Below are positions 34,964 to 45,510 of a stretch of DNA of 64,000 nt, piece after piece; position 1 is the stretch's first letter; each line of letters starts with the position of its first letter. Origin of the DNA: Capnocytophaga felis (GTDB lineage: Bacteria > Bacteroidota > Bacteroidia > Flavobacteriales > Flavobacteriaceae); assembly GCF_009684755.1 (NCBI RefSeq), contig NZ_BLBC01000005.1:124001-188000 (forward strand), written 5' to 3'. The translations under genes and the position numbers were made by a program. The notes under the pieces are model-generated. The model saw nothing but the letters and a program-made list of their open reading frames with translations, was not told the origin of the DNA and searched no databases.

Positions 34964-35219
34964 TTATTTCTTCTTTTTAAATATCAAATTTATCAAAAAT
35001 AAGATAACAATAGCTCCGATGGCTCCTGTCAAGATAGAACCAACCCAACCTTCTCCAAGTGAGATATTGAACACACTTCCTAAAAGCCAAGAACCTACTC
35101 CAACTACCCAAAATACCAACGATGATATTCCCGATAAGTCCTAATCCACTACCTTTATAGATAGTTCCTCCCAACCATCCTGCGATGGCTCCAATAATAA
35201 GTGTTGCAATAATATCCAT
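34964..35219 (-). pseudogene. GlsB/YeaQ/YmgE-family small membrane protein, frameshifted
   Basis: The first 38 codons encode a typical GlsB/YeaQ (transglycosylase-associated) start: IIATLIIGAIAGWLGG, then GLIGNIIVGILG. At about 35105 one extra base shifts the frame. In the next frame the expected family ending continues (GSWLLG, then GEGWVGS, AIGAIVILFLINL, basic tail) and stops at 34966-34964. The uninterrupted frame yields instead a garbled tail ending at 34977. A one-base insertion, genuine or a sequence error, is therefore clear. The intact protein would have about 84 residues and three membrane segments; the family is linked to stress but has no defined function. Confidence 0.8.
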
Positions 35220-35327
35220 AAATTTTTATTTTTTTAATTAACTTCTACAAAAATAGAAAAAATATTTCAAATAAGCAAATTTTATTGCAAAAAAATCATT
35301 TTAAAAGAAACTCATCAACTCATAAAC

Positions 35328-35390
35328 AAAAAGGATTTAAGGAATTAAAACACTAATAATCACATTGTTTTAAAACCTAAAATCCTTTTA
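35328..35390 (-). terminator. Terminator after the GH97 gene
   Basis: On the minus strand a long imperfect AT-rich hairpin (about 35390-35372 with 35350-35328) is followed by a T-rich run. Confidence 0.6.
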
Positions 35391-35419
35391 AATTTTATAA
35401 TTTACAGTTACAAAAGGAA

Positions 35420-37672
<2,253 letters not shown>

Positions 37673-37692
37673 TCAGAAAGAAGAAAATAAAA

Positions 37693-38259
37693 CTAATTCC
37701 ATTTCAAACTTTCCATAATTCGACGAACATCTTTCTCCAAATAATTGCTAGCTGGCTGAATGGAATCGTAATTTGGCGTCACTTTAAAATAAACCGAACC
37801 CGAAATGAAATTTGAAATGCTATCCGTTGCATAAAACTGAGCTTGAGAGGCTGCGTTTCCGTAAACCTGATAGAACATTCCATAAACTCGAGTAGTGTCG
37901 TTCACAAAAACGGTTGAGGCAATATTGTCCGCCTTAATGGTGTGGTCATACGTAAATTTTTGTGCATCACGCAACAAATTGCGAATATTGTTATCTACTT
38001 TCTTGTAAGACAGATAAATAGTAGCTTTCATTTTAGGATATTCAATATCTAAATCACAAGACTTTCCTTTTTGTTTTATATCCGAAAGCGAATTTACATC
38101 AAATGTAAACGAACAATCAGAATTACTGGAATACTTCTTGTACTGAGCTTGTGGATATTCCAAACGAAGAGCTGCCTTCGGTTTTGGAAAAGTTTCTCCT
38201 CCGCAAGAAGTAAAAAATAAAACACTAAATATCAATAATATAAATACAGTATTCTTCAT
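37693..38259 (-). CDS. gldD: Gliding motility lipoprotein GldD
   Basis: GldD is a lipoprotein required for gliding and associated surface functions in Flavobacterium. The 188-residue protein has a lipoprotein signal with lipobox FFTSC (C19), then the characteristic PKPKAALRLEYP. It follows gldE by 20 bases, the same order as in Flavobacterium johnsoniae. Presence of gldD fits a species with type IX secretion and gliding, although no other gld or spr gene is in this window. Its biochemical role is not known. Confidence 0.9.
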   Translation of the reverse strand: MKNTVFILLIFSVLFFTSCGGETFPKPKAALRLEYPQAQYKKYSSNSDCSFTFDVNSLSDIKQKGKSCDLDIEYPKMKATIYLSYKKVDNNIRNLLRDAQKFTYDHTIKADNIASTVFVNDTTRVYGMFYQVYGNAASQAQFYATDSISNFISGSVYFKVTPNYDSIQPASNYLEKDVRRIMESLKWN

Positions 38260-38279
38260 TTTTCAGAAAGAGACAAAAA

Positions 38280-39632
38280 TTATTTATCCGTTCTACGAAC
38301 CCGAATTTGTTTAATTCGTTTTTTATCAAAAGCTTCCACCGTGAAAATGTAGTTGACAAAGTAAATCGGGACGTTTTTCTGCGGAAAATTCCCTGAAACT
38401 TCCAGTAAAAATCCTGCCAAAGTTTCTGCCTCTCCACGCTTTTCTTCAAAAATAGCTTCATCTTCATCGGTTAATTGAAGAATTCTGTAAAAATCCTTCA
38501 AGGTGGTTTTTCCTTCAAAAACGAAAGTATTATTATCTATTTTTGAATATGTAACATCCTCATCATCAAACTCATCGTTAATATTTCCTACGATTTCTTC
38601 AATGATGTCCTCCAAAGTTATAATACCGCAAGTTCCGCCATACTCGTCAACAACTACAGCCAAGTGTATTTTCTTCTCTTGAAATTCGCTTAGCAAATCG
38701 TCCAATTTTTTATTTTCCGGAACGAAAAATGCTTTTCTTTTTACACTATTCCAATCAAAATCAGCTTTTTCCAAATGAGGAAGCAAATCTTTAATGTAAA
38801 TAATTCCGGTGATATTATCCAAACTTTCTCTGTACACAGGAATACGAGAATAGCCAATTTTCACAATTTCTGCAAGCACTTCTTGATAAGAAAGTTCTTC
38901 ATTCAAGGCGAAAATATCTATGCGAGGCACCATAACTTCCCGAGTTTCCGTATTTCCGAACGAAACGATGCTTTCCAATATCTTTTTCTCTTCGTGTGTT
39001 GTATCTTCTGAAGATGTAAGCTCCAGAGCTTGAGATAATTGACCTACAGAAAAATTTGTTGTTTTCTTGCCAAATCGCTTTTGAATCCAGTTTGTAAAAT
39101 TCTTCATCGGGATGCTCAATGGAGTCAAAATCACGTCCAACACGTAAAGAGGATAAGCCACCTTGTTTGCAAACGAAATATTATTGCGGTTAGCATATAT
39201 TTTAGGTAAAATTTCTCCGCAAAGCAAAATCATAAACGTAACAAGCCCCACATCCAGAATAGCTCTAATCAACTCACTTTCAATCTTTCCAAAAATAAAA
39301 TCCCCTAAATCTACGAAAAGAAGCACAATTGAAATATTAACCAAATTATTGGCTATCAATATAGTAGCTAACAGTTTTTTAGGATTGGAAAGTAGTTTTA
39401 CAATGATTTTTCCTGAAGGAGAGTTTCCTTCTTTGGCTGTATTTACTTCCGTTGGAGAAAGTGAAAAAAGTGCTACTTCTGAACCTGAAATCAAGGCAGA
39501 ACAATACAGAAGAACCAGAAAGACAGCAAATTGCAAAATAATCGAAACATTTGGCATATCAAATAGCAAAACAATCCGATTAAAGTTCATCAAAAAAGTC
39601 GAAAATAAATTAAGGGGAGGCTCTAAGTCCAA
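38280..39632 (-). CDS. gldE: GldE, CNNM/CorC-type membrane protein of the gliding locus
   Basis: This 450-residue membrane protein has an N-terminal DUF21/CNNM transmembrane domain (about 25-190), a pair of CBS domains (about 215-335, PRIDIFAL ... GYSRIPVYRES) and a C-terminal CorC/HlyC domain (about 360-450, ETLAGFLLEVSGNFP). It resembles Mg/Co efflux proteins and is genetically tied to gliding in Flavobacterium, where it neighbours gldD. The only start that gives the usual N-terminus is a TTG at 39632; an internal ATG (residue 15) is an alternative. Part of the ssb-gldE-gldD run. Confidence 0.9.
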   Translation of the reverse strand: MDLEPPLNLFSTFLMNFNRIVLLFDMPNVSIILQFAVFLVLLYCSALISGSEVALFSLSPTEVNTAKEGNSPSGKIIVKLLSNPKKLLATILIANNLVNISIVLLFVDLGDFIFGKIESELIRAILDVGLVTFMILLCGEILPKIYANRNNISFANKVAYPLYVLDVILTPLSIPMKNFTNWIQKRFGKKTTNFSVGQLSQALELTSSEDTTHEEKKILESIVSFGNTETREVMVPRIDIFALNEELSYQEVLAEIVKIGYSRIPVYRESLDNITGIIYIKDLLPHLEKADFDWNSVKRKAFFVPENKKLDDLLSEFQEKKIHLAVVVDEYGGTCGIITLEDIIEEIVGNINDEFDDEDVTYSKIDNNTFVFEGKTTLKDFYRILQLTDEDEAIFEEKRGEAETLAGFLLEVSGNFPQKNVPIYFVNYIFTVEAFDKKRIKQIRVRRTDK

Positions 39633-39702
39633 ATTCGTATAAATTAGTTAAACAATATTGAGCTTGATTCATCATTTTTCAAGCAAAAATCAAAAATGTG
39701 AT

Positions 39703-40104
39703 TTAAAAAGGCATACCGTTATCCTCTTTGTTTAAATTGCCTTCAGCAGGAGGATTTTGTCCTTCTCTTTTATTTGGCAATAGATTCATATCAGTAACAT
39801 AAACTTCTGTTGCATAACGCATTGAACCATCTTCTGCTTGCCATTGGCGAGTTTTTAATCTGCCCTCAACATAAATCAAATCACCTTTAGTTGTATATTT
39901 TTCGATAACTTCAGCCAATTTATTTCGCACAACAATTGTATGCCAATCCGTTTCAACAACCTTTTCATTGGTAGCCTTATTCACATATTCCTCGTTGGTA
40001 GCCAGAGGGAAACGCCCAATGCAGTTCCCGCCTTCAAAATACGTCAATTTGATATTGTCTCCCAAACGACCGATAAGCATTACTTTATTTAACGTTCCAT
40101 TCAT
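39703..40104 (-). CDS. ssb: Single-stranded DNA-binding protein
   Basis: SSB coats single-stranded DNA in replication, repair and recombination. From the ATG at 40104 it has 133 residues, starting MNGTLNKVMLIGRLGDN, the usual family start; the open frame extends nine codons further but that part is not conserved-looking. The OB fold covers about 1-105. A short linker leads to the acidic tip DNGMPF, a variant of the partner-binding DDDIPF tail. Lies between mutY and gldE, an arrangement common in Flavobacteriia. Confidence 0.92.
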   Translation of the reverse strand: MNGTLNKVMLIGRLGDNIKLTYFEGGNCIGRFPLATNEEYVNKATNEKVVETDWHTIVVRNKLAEVIEKYTTKGDLIYVEGRLKTRQWQAEDGSMRYATEVYVTDMNLLPNKREGQNPPAEGNLNKEDNGMPF

Positions 40105-40148
40105 AATAAACAAGGTTTTAATTTTCTCCAAAAATAGAATTTATTTTT

Positions 40149-41189
40149 CTAAAACCAAAATTCTTTAATGAAATTTGCTGTCAATACGGAAACAGGATAA
40201 GAGGTAACCTCCTTAATATCAACAGGATTACTCAAAATATCCTCAATTTCAACTATCCAAAATCGCGTGTATATATGTTGATGCGATAATTTATGCACAA
40301 TAGATTTTTCATTAAACAGATAAATATCTGAAAATAAGTCAAATTCCTTTTTCACTCTATCGGTTATTTCTGTTTGTGAAAGCTCATTTTCCGATTCAAG
40401 AAGAGGAAATTCGTAAAGTCCTTGCCAAATATCTTTCTGAAACCTTTTATTCAATGAGGTAAACCCTTTGTTATCAATAAAAACCAAATAGTTAAAAAAT
40501 CTTTTTTTGATTTTTATTTTTCCATTTTTTCTTGGTAATTCATTTACTTTTTGCAGAGATTTTGCCAAACATTTATCGGAAAACATACAAGATTGACAAT
40601 CAGGAGATTGAGGCTTACATTGAGTTGCTCCAAAATCCATTAATGCCTGATTGTAAGTTCCTGCATCTTTTTCGTATAACAAACTGTTTGCCAATTCTTT
40701 AAAATAAGAAATTCCTTCAGAAGTATTAATAGGAATTTCAATATTAAATACACGAGCCAAAACACGATACACATTTCCATCTACAACCGCACAAGGTTCT
40801 GAATAACAGATAGAAGCAATCGCACTTGCTGTGTAATCCCCAATGCCTTTTAATTTAATCAGTTCCTTGTACGATTTTGGAAAAACTCCATCAAATTCAA
40901 ATGCAATTTTTTTGGCTGTGTGATGTAGGTTTTTAGCTCGGGAATAATATCCCAATCCTTGCCACAATTTCATAACCTGCTCTTGCTCAGCATTTGCCAA
41001 TTCAAAAACAGAAGGGAAATTTTCAACAAATCGTTCATAATACGGAAGTCCTTGAATTACACGAGTTTGCTGCAAAATAATTTCAGATAACCAAATTTTG
41101 TAAGGTTCTTTCGTTTTACGCCAAGGTAAATCTCTTCGTTGGCTTTGATACCACTCAATAAGCTGATTTTTAAAAAATTGGTTGTCCAA
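40149..41189 (-). CDS. mutY: A/G-specific adenine glycosylase MutY
   Basis: MutY removes adenine mispaired with 8-oxoguanine. The 346-residue protein has the helix-hairpin-helix glycosylase fold with the catalytic Glu region LPWRKTKEPYKIWLSEIILQQT and the HhH motif LKGIGDYTASAIAS. Its Asp lies in VVDGNVYRVLARV. The iron-sulfur cluster cysteines are spaced C-x6-C-x2-C-x5-C (CKPQSPDCQSCMFSDKC). A C-terminal NUDIX-like 8-oxoG recognition domain covers about 230-346. Confidence 0.93.
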   Translation of the reverse strand: MDNQFFKNQLIEWYQSQRRDLPWRKTKEPYKIWLSEIILQQTRVIQGLPYYERFVENFPSVFELANAEQEQVMKLWQGLGYYSRAKNLHHTAKKIAFEFDGVFPKSYKELIKLKGIGDYTASAIASICYSEPCAVVDGNVYRVLARVFNIEIPINTSEGISYFKELANSLLYEKDAGTYNQALMDFGATQCKPQSPDCQSCMFSDKCLAKSLQKVNELPRKNGKIKIKKRFFNYLVFIDNKGFTSLNKRFQKDIWQGLYEFPLLESENELSQTEITDRVKKEFDLFSDIYLFNEKSIVHKLSHQHIYTRFWIVEIEDILSNPVDIKEVTSYPVSVLTANFIKEFWF

Positions 41190-41224
41190 AATAATCTAAA
41201 TATAAGATACTGAAAAACAAAAAT

Positions 41225-41254
41225 AAAAGCCAAAATTAAAAACTTCGGCTTTTT
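41225..41254 (-). terminator. Terminator between tatA and mutY
   Basis: An AAAAGCC/GGCTTTT stem (41225-41231 with 41247-41253) has A/T runs on both sides and follows the tatA stop. Confidence 0.6.
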
Positions 41255-41280
41255 GATTTTTTTTCGATTTTAATTAATTG

Positions 41281-41487
41281 CTATTCTTCTTTCTTTTCTA
41301 TCGCAGTAGAATCATTTTTAGTTTCCTCTTTCGAAGCATTTTTAAACTCCTTGATACCACTACCCAATCCTTTCATAAGCTCAGGAATCTTTTTCCCTCC
41401 AAAAAGAATTAAAAGGGCAACAATAATCAAGATAATTTCAGGAGCTCCTAATTTACCAATAAACAAGGGTATATTTGTCAAAGCCAT
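41281..41487 (-). CDS. tatA: Twin-arginine translocase subunit TatA/TatE
   Basis: This 68-residue protein has one N-terminal membrane helix (about 12-28), the hinge and FGGKKIPELMKGLGSGIKEFK amphipathic helix typical of TatA, and a charged Glu/Lys tail. TatA oligomers form the pore for folded proteins in the Tat pathway. tatC is not in the window. A minus-strand TAtaTTTG box lies at 41522-41515, 28 bases before the ATG. Confidence 0.9.
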   Translation of the reverse strand: MALTNIPLFIGKLGAPEIILIIVALLILFGGKKIPELMKGLGSGIKEFKNASKEETKNDSTAIEKKEE

Positions 41488-41514
41488 AATATTCAGTTTT
41501 TATCTTTTGAAAGG

Positions 41515-41522
41515 CAAATATA
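41515..41522 (-). promoter_or_regulatory. Promoter -7 box (TAtaTTTG) of tatA
   Basis: This TAnnTTTG element on the minus strand lies 28 bases before the tatA ATG. No clear -33 TTG was found. Confidence 0.5.
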
Positions 41523-41610
41523 TAAATTTTATTTCTGAAAAAATGAAAATTAATATTTTTAATTACATCTTAAAACACAAATAACTGACTTCAAGAAACA
41601 TACAAATAAA

Positions 41611-42102
41611 CTACTTAACAAAATTCATTGATATTACAAATGGTTTACCTTCAATACTTACCGTTTGTTCCCAAATCATTGTTCTTTCGGAAAGATGAGT
41701 TAACTGTAACGTAACACCTTTATTTGTTTCGGATTGGTATTCTTCATTCGTAGGTTTAAGCATAAATTCATAATATCCGGAAGTTCCTATTTTTCGTTGA
41801 ATGACAAAAACAAAATTTCGTTCCCCAGTTGAGCAATCTTCTTTGGTTATATTGTATGTTCCGCGATTGTTGTTCGGAGTAAATTCCCAAGTGCTTCCTT
41901 CAAAACATTCCTTAGAAGTGTCGTTTAGCAAAGTAATTTCGAACTTACCTCTCTGATTATGAGTAATTGACTCCAGCATCCACTTCCCGTCAATAATTTT
42001 GTTTGATACACTGGACTTACTCGGTTTCGGATTTGAAACAACAGAAAAACCTGCACAAGACGCTAATACTGAAGCAAATAGTAAAAATATAAATCTTTTC
42101 AT
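41611..42102 (-). CDS. Lipocalin-like lipoprotein
   Basis: From the ATG at 42102 the product has 163 residues with a lipoprotein signal (lipobox VLASC, C16). The open frame extends 17 codons upstream, but that part would spoil the signal peptide. The mature part resembles the small lipocalin-like domain of Bacteroidota lipoproteins (IIDGKWMLESITHNQRG, then STWEFTPNNNRGTYNI, then MIWEQTV near the end). It probably sits in the outer membrane; the ligand is unknown. A minus-strand TAgcTTTG box lies at 42139-42132. Confidence 0.7.
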   Translation of the reverse strand: MKRFIFLLFASVLASCAGFSVVSNPKPSKSSVSNKIIDGKWMLESITHNQRGKFEITLLNDTSKECFEGSTWEFTPNNNRGTYNITKEDCSTGERNFVFVIQRKIGTSGYYEFMLKPTNEEYQSETNKGVTLQLTHLSERTMIWEQTVSIEGKPFVISMNFVK

Positions 42103-42196
42103 CTTAAATTCTACAAAAAATATGTCAATTGCAAAGCTACAATATAGTTTCAAGAAAAGCTTCTAATTAACTAAATATTAACAGAACTAATTCTTC

Positions 42197-43882
42197 CTAA
42201 AACTGGAAATATATAAAAGGTTGTGCTCCACTGGAAGCCGTTGCATAAACAATCCAAAAGACAAACGCCACAATTAAAGCCTTTACCAAAAGAGGCATTT
42301 TTCCAAAGAAAACTTTTAACTTTTCGTTCAAACTTTGCGGGAAGAAGTGCCATACGAAGCCTATAAACAAAAGTAAAAATACATTTCTGTAACCTTCTGC
42401 GATTACCAACCATTGGTGCCAATCAAAAGTAAGATTTCCTATGTTATTAATCACATCCATCGCAACTCCAAAATCCTTTGAACGGAAAAATATCCAACAA
42501 AAAGCCACGAAATGAAATGTTACAAAAGTGAAAAATATTCTTGAAAACCAATTAGTTTTCTTTTTACCGATTGAGTTTTTATTCGGGAAAAATTCAACAA
42601 ATGTTTTGTGAGTAGCCAGTGCCAATCCGTGTAAAGCTCCCCAAACAATAAAACGCAAGCTCGCTCCGTGCCACAAACCTCCAAGCAACATTGTAGTCAT
42701 CTGATTAAAATTAGAATACACCGTTTTTTTCTTGTTTCTGGAAATCAGCAAAGTAAGGATAAAAACAAAAACACTCGCTCCTGCAATAATCAGCGGAATT
42801 TTACTATGTTTAAGTTGTGAAAATCCCCATATCAAGGTAGAACCGAAAAACAAAACCGGGAAAAAATATCCCCAAAAGGTGCCTTTTCTGTTTCCTCCTA
42901 CCGAAATGTACAAATAATCTTTCAGCCAAGCAGAAAGTGAAATATGCCACCTACGCCAAAATTCTGTGATGTTTTGCGATTGATACGGCGTTCGGAAGTT
43001 GGTCGGTAACGTGAACCCCATCAGCAAAGCCAAACCTATTGCCATATCGGAATATCCTGAAAAATCACAATAAATCTGCAACGAATAACCATAAACAGCC
43101 ATTAAATTTTCAAATGAAGTATAGCTATTGGGAGACTCAAAAACCCTATCAACAAAGTTTAACGAAATATAATCTGAAATTACTGCCTTTTTGAGTAAAC
43201 CTCCGATGATGAGAAATAAAGCCAAAGAGGTTTCTTGCCTTGTAAGTTCTATCTTTTTGTAAATCTGAGGAATAAATTCTTTTGCCCGTACAATTGGTCC
43301 CGCAACAAGTTGAGGAAAAAAACACACAAAGAATGTGAAATCCAAAAACGATTTTGCCGGTTCAATTTCCCGACGATAGACATCAATCGTGTAACTCATC
43401 GTTTGGAAAGTATAAAACGAAATTCCTATCGGAAGAATAATATCCTGAAAAGCCAAACTTCCTTCAAATAAGTTGTTAAAACTATCTATCAGGAAATTTG
43501 TATATTTAAAGTATCCTAACAATCCAAGGTTAGCCAACATACTAAGTACCAGAAAGGTTTTACGCTTCCTCGTATCATCGCTTTTATGAATTTGTCCTGC
43601 AAAAAAGTAATCTAATATAGATGATATTACTAATAAAACGAAATAATTTCCACCTGCTTTATAGTAGAAAAATAACGAAAATAAAATAACATAAACCGTA
43701 CGGAAATGCGAATGTTTTTTCGTTATGATATACACCAAATAGAAAACCAAAAACATTCCCAGAAACAAACCACTATTAAAAAGTAATGGATTATTTGAGT
43801 CATAAATAAACCAACTTTTTACTTGCTCAGAAGTAAAATTCAAATGTTCAAAAAACCAATTTTGTAGATTTGTTATATTCAA
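42197..43882 (-). CDS. MBOAT-family O-acyltransferase (AlgI/DltB type)
   Basis: This 561-residue polytopic protein has about eleven membrane segments. The AlgI-type core reads LPIGISFYTFQTMSYTIDVY, then FFVCFFPQLVAGPIVRA, then NITEFWRRWHISLSAWLKDYLYI, and GLWHGASLRFIVWGALHG with the conserved catalytic His. Such proteins carry acetyl groups across the membrane for alginate, cellulose or peptidoglycan acetylation. It is the last gene of an operon with two SGNH proteins (42 and 59 bases apart), the usual partners that complete the transfer. Start is a TTG; no early in-frame ATG exists. Confidence 0.88.
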   Translation of the reverse strand: MNITNLQNWFFEHLNFTSEQVKSWFIYDSNNPLLFNSGLFLGMFLVFYLVYIITKKHSHFRTVYVILFSLFFYYKAGGNYFVLLVISSILDYFFAGQIHKSDDTRKRKTFLVLSMLANLGLLGYFKYTNFLIDSFNNLFEGSLAFQDIILPIGISFYTFQTMSYTIDVYRREIEPAKSFLDFTFFVCFFPQLVAGPIVRAKEFIPQIYKKIELTRQETSLALFLIIGGLLKKAVISDYISLNFVDRVFESPNSYTSFENLMAVYGYSLQIYCDFSGYSDMAIGLALLMGFTLPTNFRTPYQSQNITEFWRRWHISLSAWLKDYLYISVGGNRKGTFWGYFFPVLFFGSTLIWGFSQLKHSKIPLIIAGASVFVFILTLLISRNKKKTVYSNFNQMTTMLLGGLWHGASLRFIVWGALHGLALATHKTFVEFFPNKNSIGKKKTNWFSRIFFTFVTFHFVAFCWIFFRSKDFGVAMDVINNIGNLTFDWHQWLVIAEGYRNVFLLLFIGFVWHFFPQSLNEKLKVFFGKMPLLVKALIVAFVFWIVYATASSGAQPFIYFQF

Positions 43883-43924
43883 TGTTTTTAGTTCGTTTTA
43901 TCTATTATTTACACTAATAATCAG

Positions 43925-45451
43925 TTAGTTTGCTATTTTTGAATTTTCATAATTATTCATTAAGGACTCAAAAAAAAGCGTTCCCTGCTCTTCATAACCA
44001 TTTCTGGTGTAATGAATTCTGTCTTTGGCTATTAGGTTAAGATTTATCAATCGTTCCATTGAATCTTCCCCCCCAACAGCCTGATACAAATCAAAAACAG
44101 CATAATTCTTTGACACAGAATTATTTATCAAAACACTTGCATATTCCTTAAGCAATGGATTCGGATTTTGTTTTTTCAGAAGTGATGGCGGAGGCGATGT
44201 TAAAATCATTGGAGATTGCCCATAATTAGCTCGAATCAAATCTATAAAACGCTCTGTTTGAGTATAAAACTCCGAAGCAGATAACTTCCCAAAACTTTCA
44301 TTCGTTCCTAAAGAAATAATGATTAAGTCTGGTTCTAAAGCCTTTAACTGTTCAAAAAACAATTGGGATTTATTATAATCTGAAATGTGAGCTCCGTTTA
44401 CACCAATATTGTGATAAATTACTCCGCATTGGTCATTTTCCAAAACAATACCATTTAGCACAAAATTGTTACTTTTAGGATTGGGAGTCAAATAAATCTT
44501 ATCTGAAATATCCAAATTTTCATACATATAATAGCTAAACAACGACGGAGTAGTATTATTCAAAATATTAAAATTTGAAAAATCCACAGGCTTAGATTCC
44601 ATTTGAGAAGTAGGAATTTTCAAAGTTTGACCAACTCTTATCGTATTGTTTTTCAACTTATTATTGGACTGAATTTTTGATACTGTTGTTTTGTATTTTC
44701 TGGATATAGCATAAAGGGTTTCGCCTTTTTTAACCTTGTGAGAAATTGATTTAGGTTGAGTAGGCTTAAGGCATATTGCTCCTTTATTGGTTGCCAATTC
44801 AAACATTCTTTGATTGGCTGGAGTAATGATTTTCAGTCTATTGAAACTATAATCCTTATTTTTTAGCTCCAATTCAATTAAAAAATTACTTTTTTGCGTT
44901 GTGAAAGAATATCCTGAAAGCCCCACATCACCAAATTTTCTAATTTCAGTTATTTTTTTATTCTCCCAAGGCACATTTGACGAAAAACGAACGTTACGAC
45001 CGCCATTAGTACGCATCAACGAATAAGGAAAAACAAAGCCCAATCCTGCATTCCCAAACTGTTGCTGAAATCTTTGCCGTATCAGATTTGTCATCGCATC
45101 TGCTTGAATATGAGAATCTCCGATGTGTACAATATTTAATTTACGGTCATTAAATGCCTCTAAAGCTGCAAGTTTTTCAAAAAAAGGTTTTAACGTTTCA
45201 AAATTATAGAAATTTCGATTTTCCAAAGGAGAACGAAGCGTATCTTTCTCCATAAAATCCTCATCAAGTAACGCTAACTGATGATAGGACATATCCGTTT
45301 GAATTGTATTAGATTCAACAGAATCAACCTGTGTAAACGTATCTGCCTCCGTGTAAAAAACTTTACAAAAAACTCTGAAATACAGAGATATAGTTACAAT
45401 TAGTAAAGCTATTGAGCTAATTATTTTTATACTTTTTATACCTATATTCAT
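43925..45451 (-). CDS. SGNH-fold acetyltransferase/hydrolase with inserted LysM domain
   Basis: This 508-residue protein has an N-terminal membrane anchor (about 8-28). SGNH blocks are visible: GDSH (111-114, nucleophile Ser), Gly in NIGVNGAHISDY (349-359), GTNE (382-385) and DRIHYT (477-482, catalytic Asp/His). Between blocks I and II sits a complete LysM domain (about 236-282, VKKGETLYAISRKYK ... IRVGQTLKIP) that binds N-acetylglucosamine polymers such as peptidoglycan. The protein is expected in the periplasm, finishing acetyl transfer started by the MBOAT protein encoded next. Which glycan is acetylated is open; the LysM points to peptidoglycan or tethering to it. Confidence 0.82.
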   Translation of the reverse strand: MNIGIKSIKIISSIALLIVTISLYFRVFCKVFYTEADTFTQVDSVESNTIQTDMSYHQLALLDEDFMEKDTLRSPLENRNFYNFETLKPFFEKLAALEAFNDRKLNIVHIGDSHIQADAMTNLIRQRFQQQFGNAGLGFVFPYSLMRTNGGRNVRFSSNVPWENKKITEIRKFGDVGLSGYSFTTQKSNFLIELELKNKDYSFNRLKIITPANQRMFELATNKGAICLKPTQPKSISHKVKKGETLYAISRKYKTTVSKIQSNNKLKNNTIRVGQTLKIPTSQMESKPVDFSNFNILNNTTPSLFSYYMYENLDISDKIYLTPNPKSNNFVLNGIVLENDQCGVIYHNIGVNGAHISDYNKSQLFFEQLKALEPDLIIISLGTNESFGKLSASEFYTQTERFIDLIRANYGQSPMILTSPPPSLLKKQNPNPLLKEYASVLINNSVSKNYAVFDLYQAVGGEDSMERLINLNLIAKDRIHYTRNGYEEQGTLFFESLMNNYENSKIAN

Positions 45452-45510
45452 CTTTGTGTTTTTAATTGAAAAACAACTCCTTTAATTCAAGAATTGTTTC
45501 ATAGCAATTT

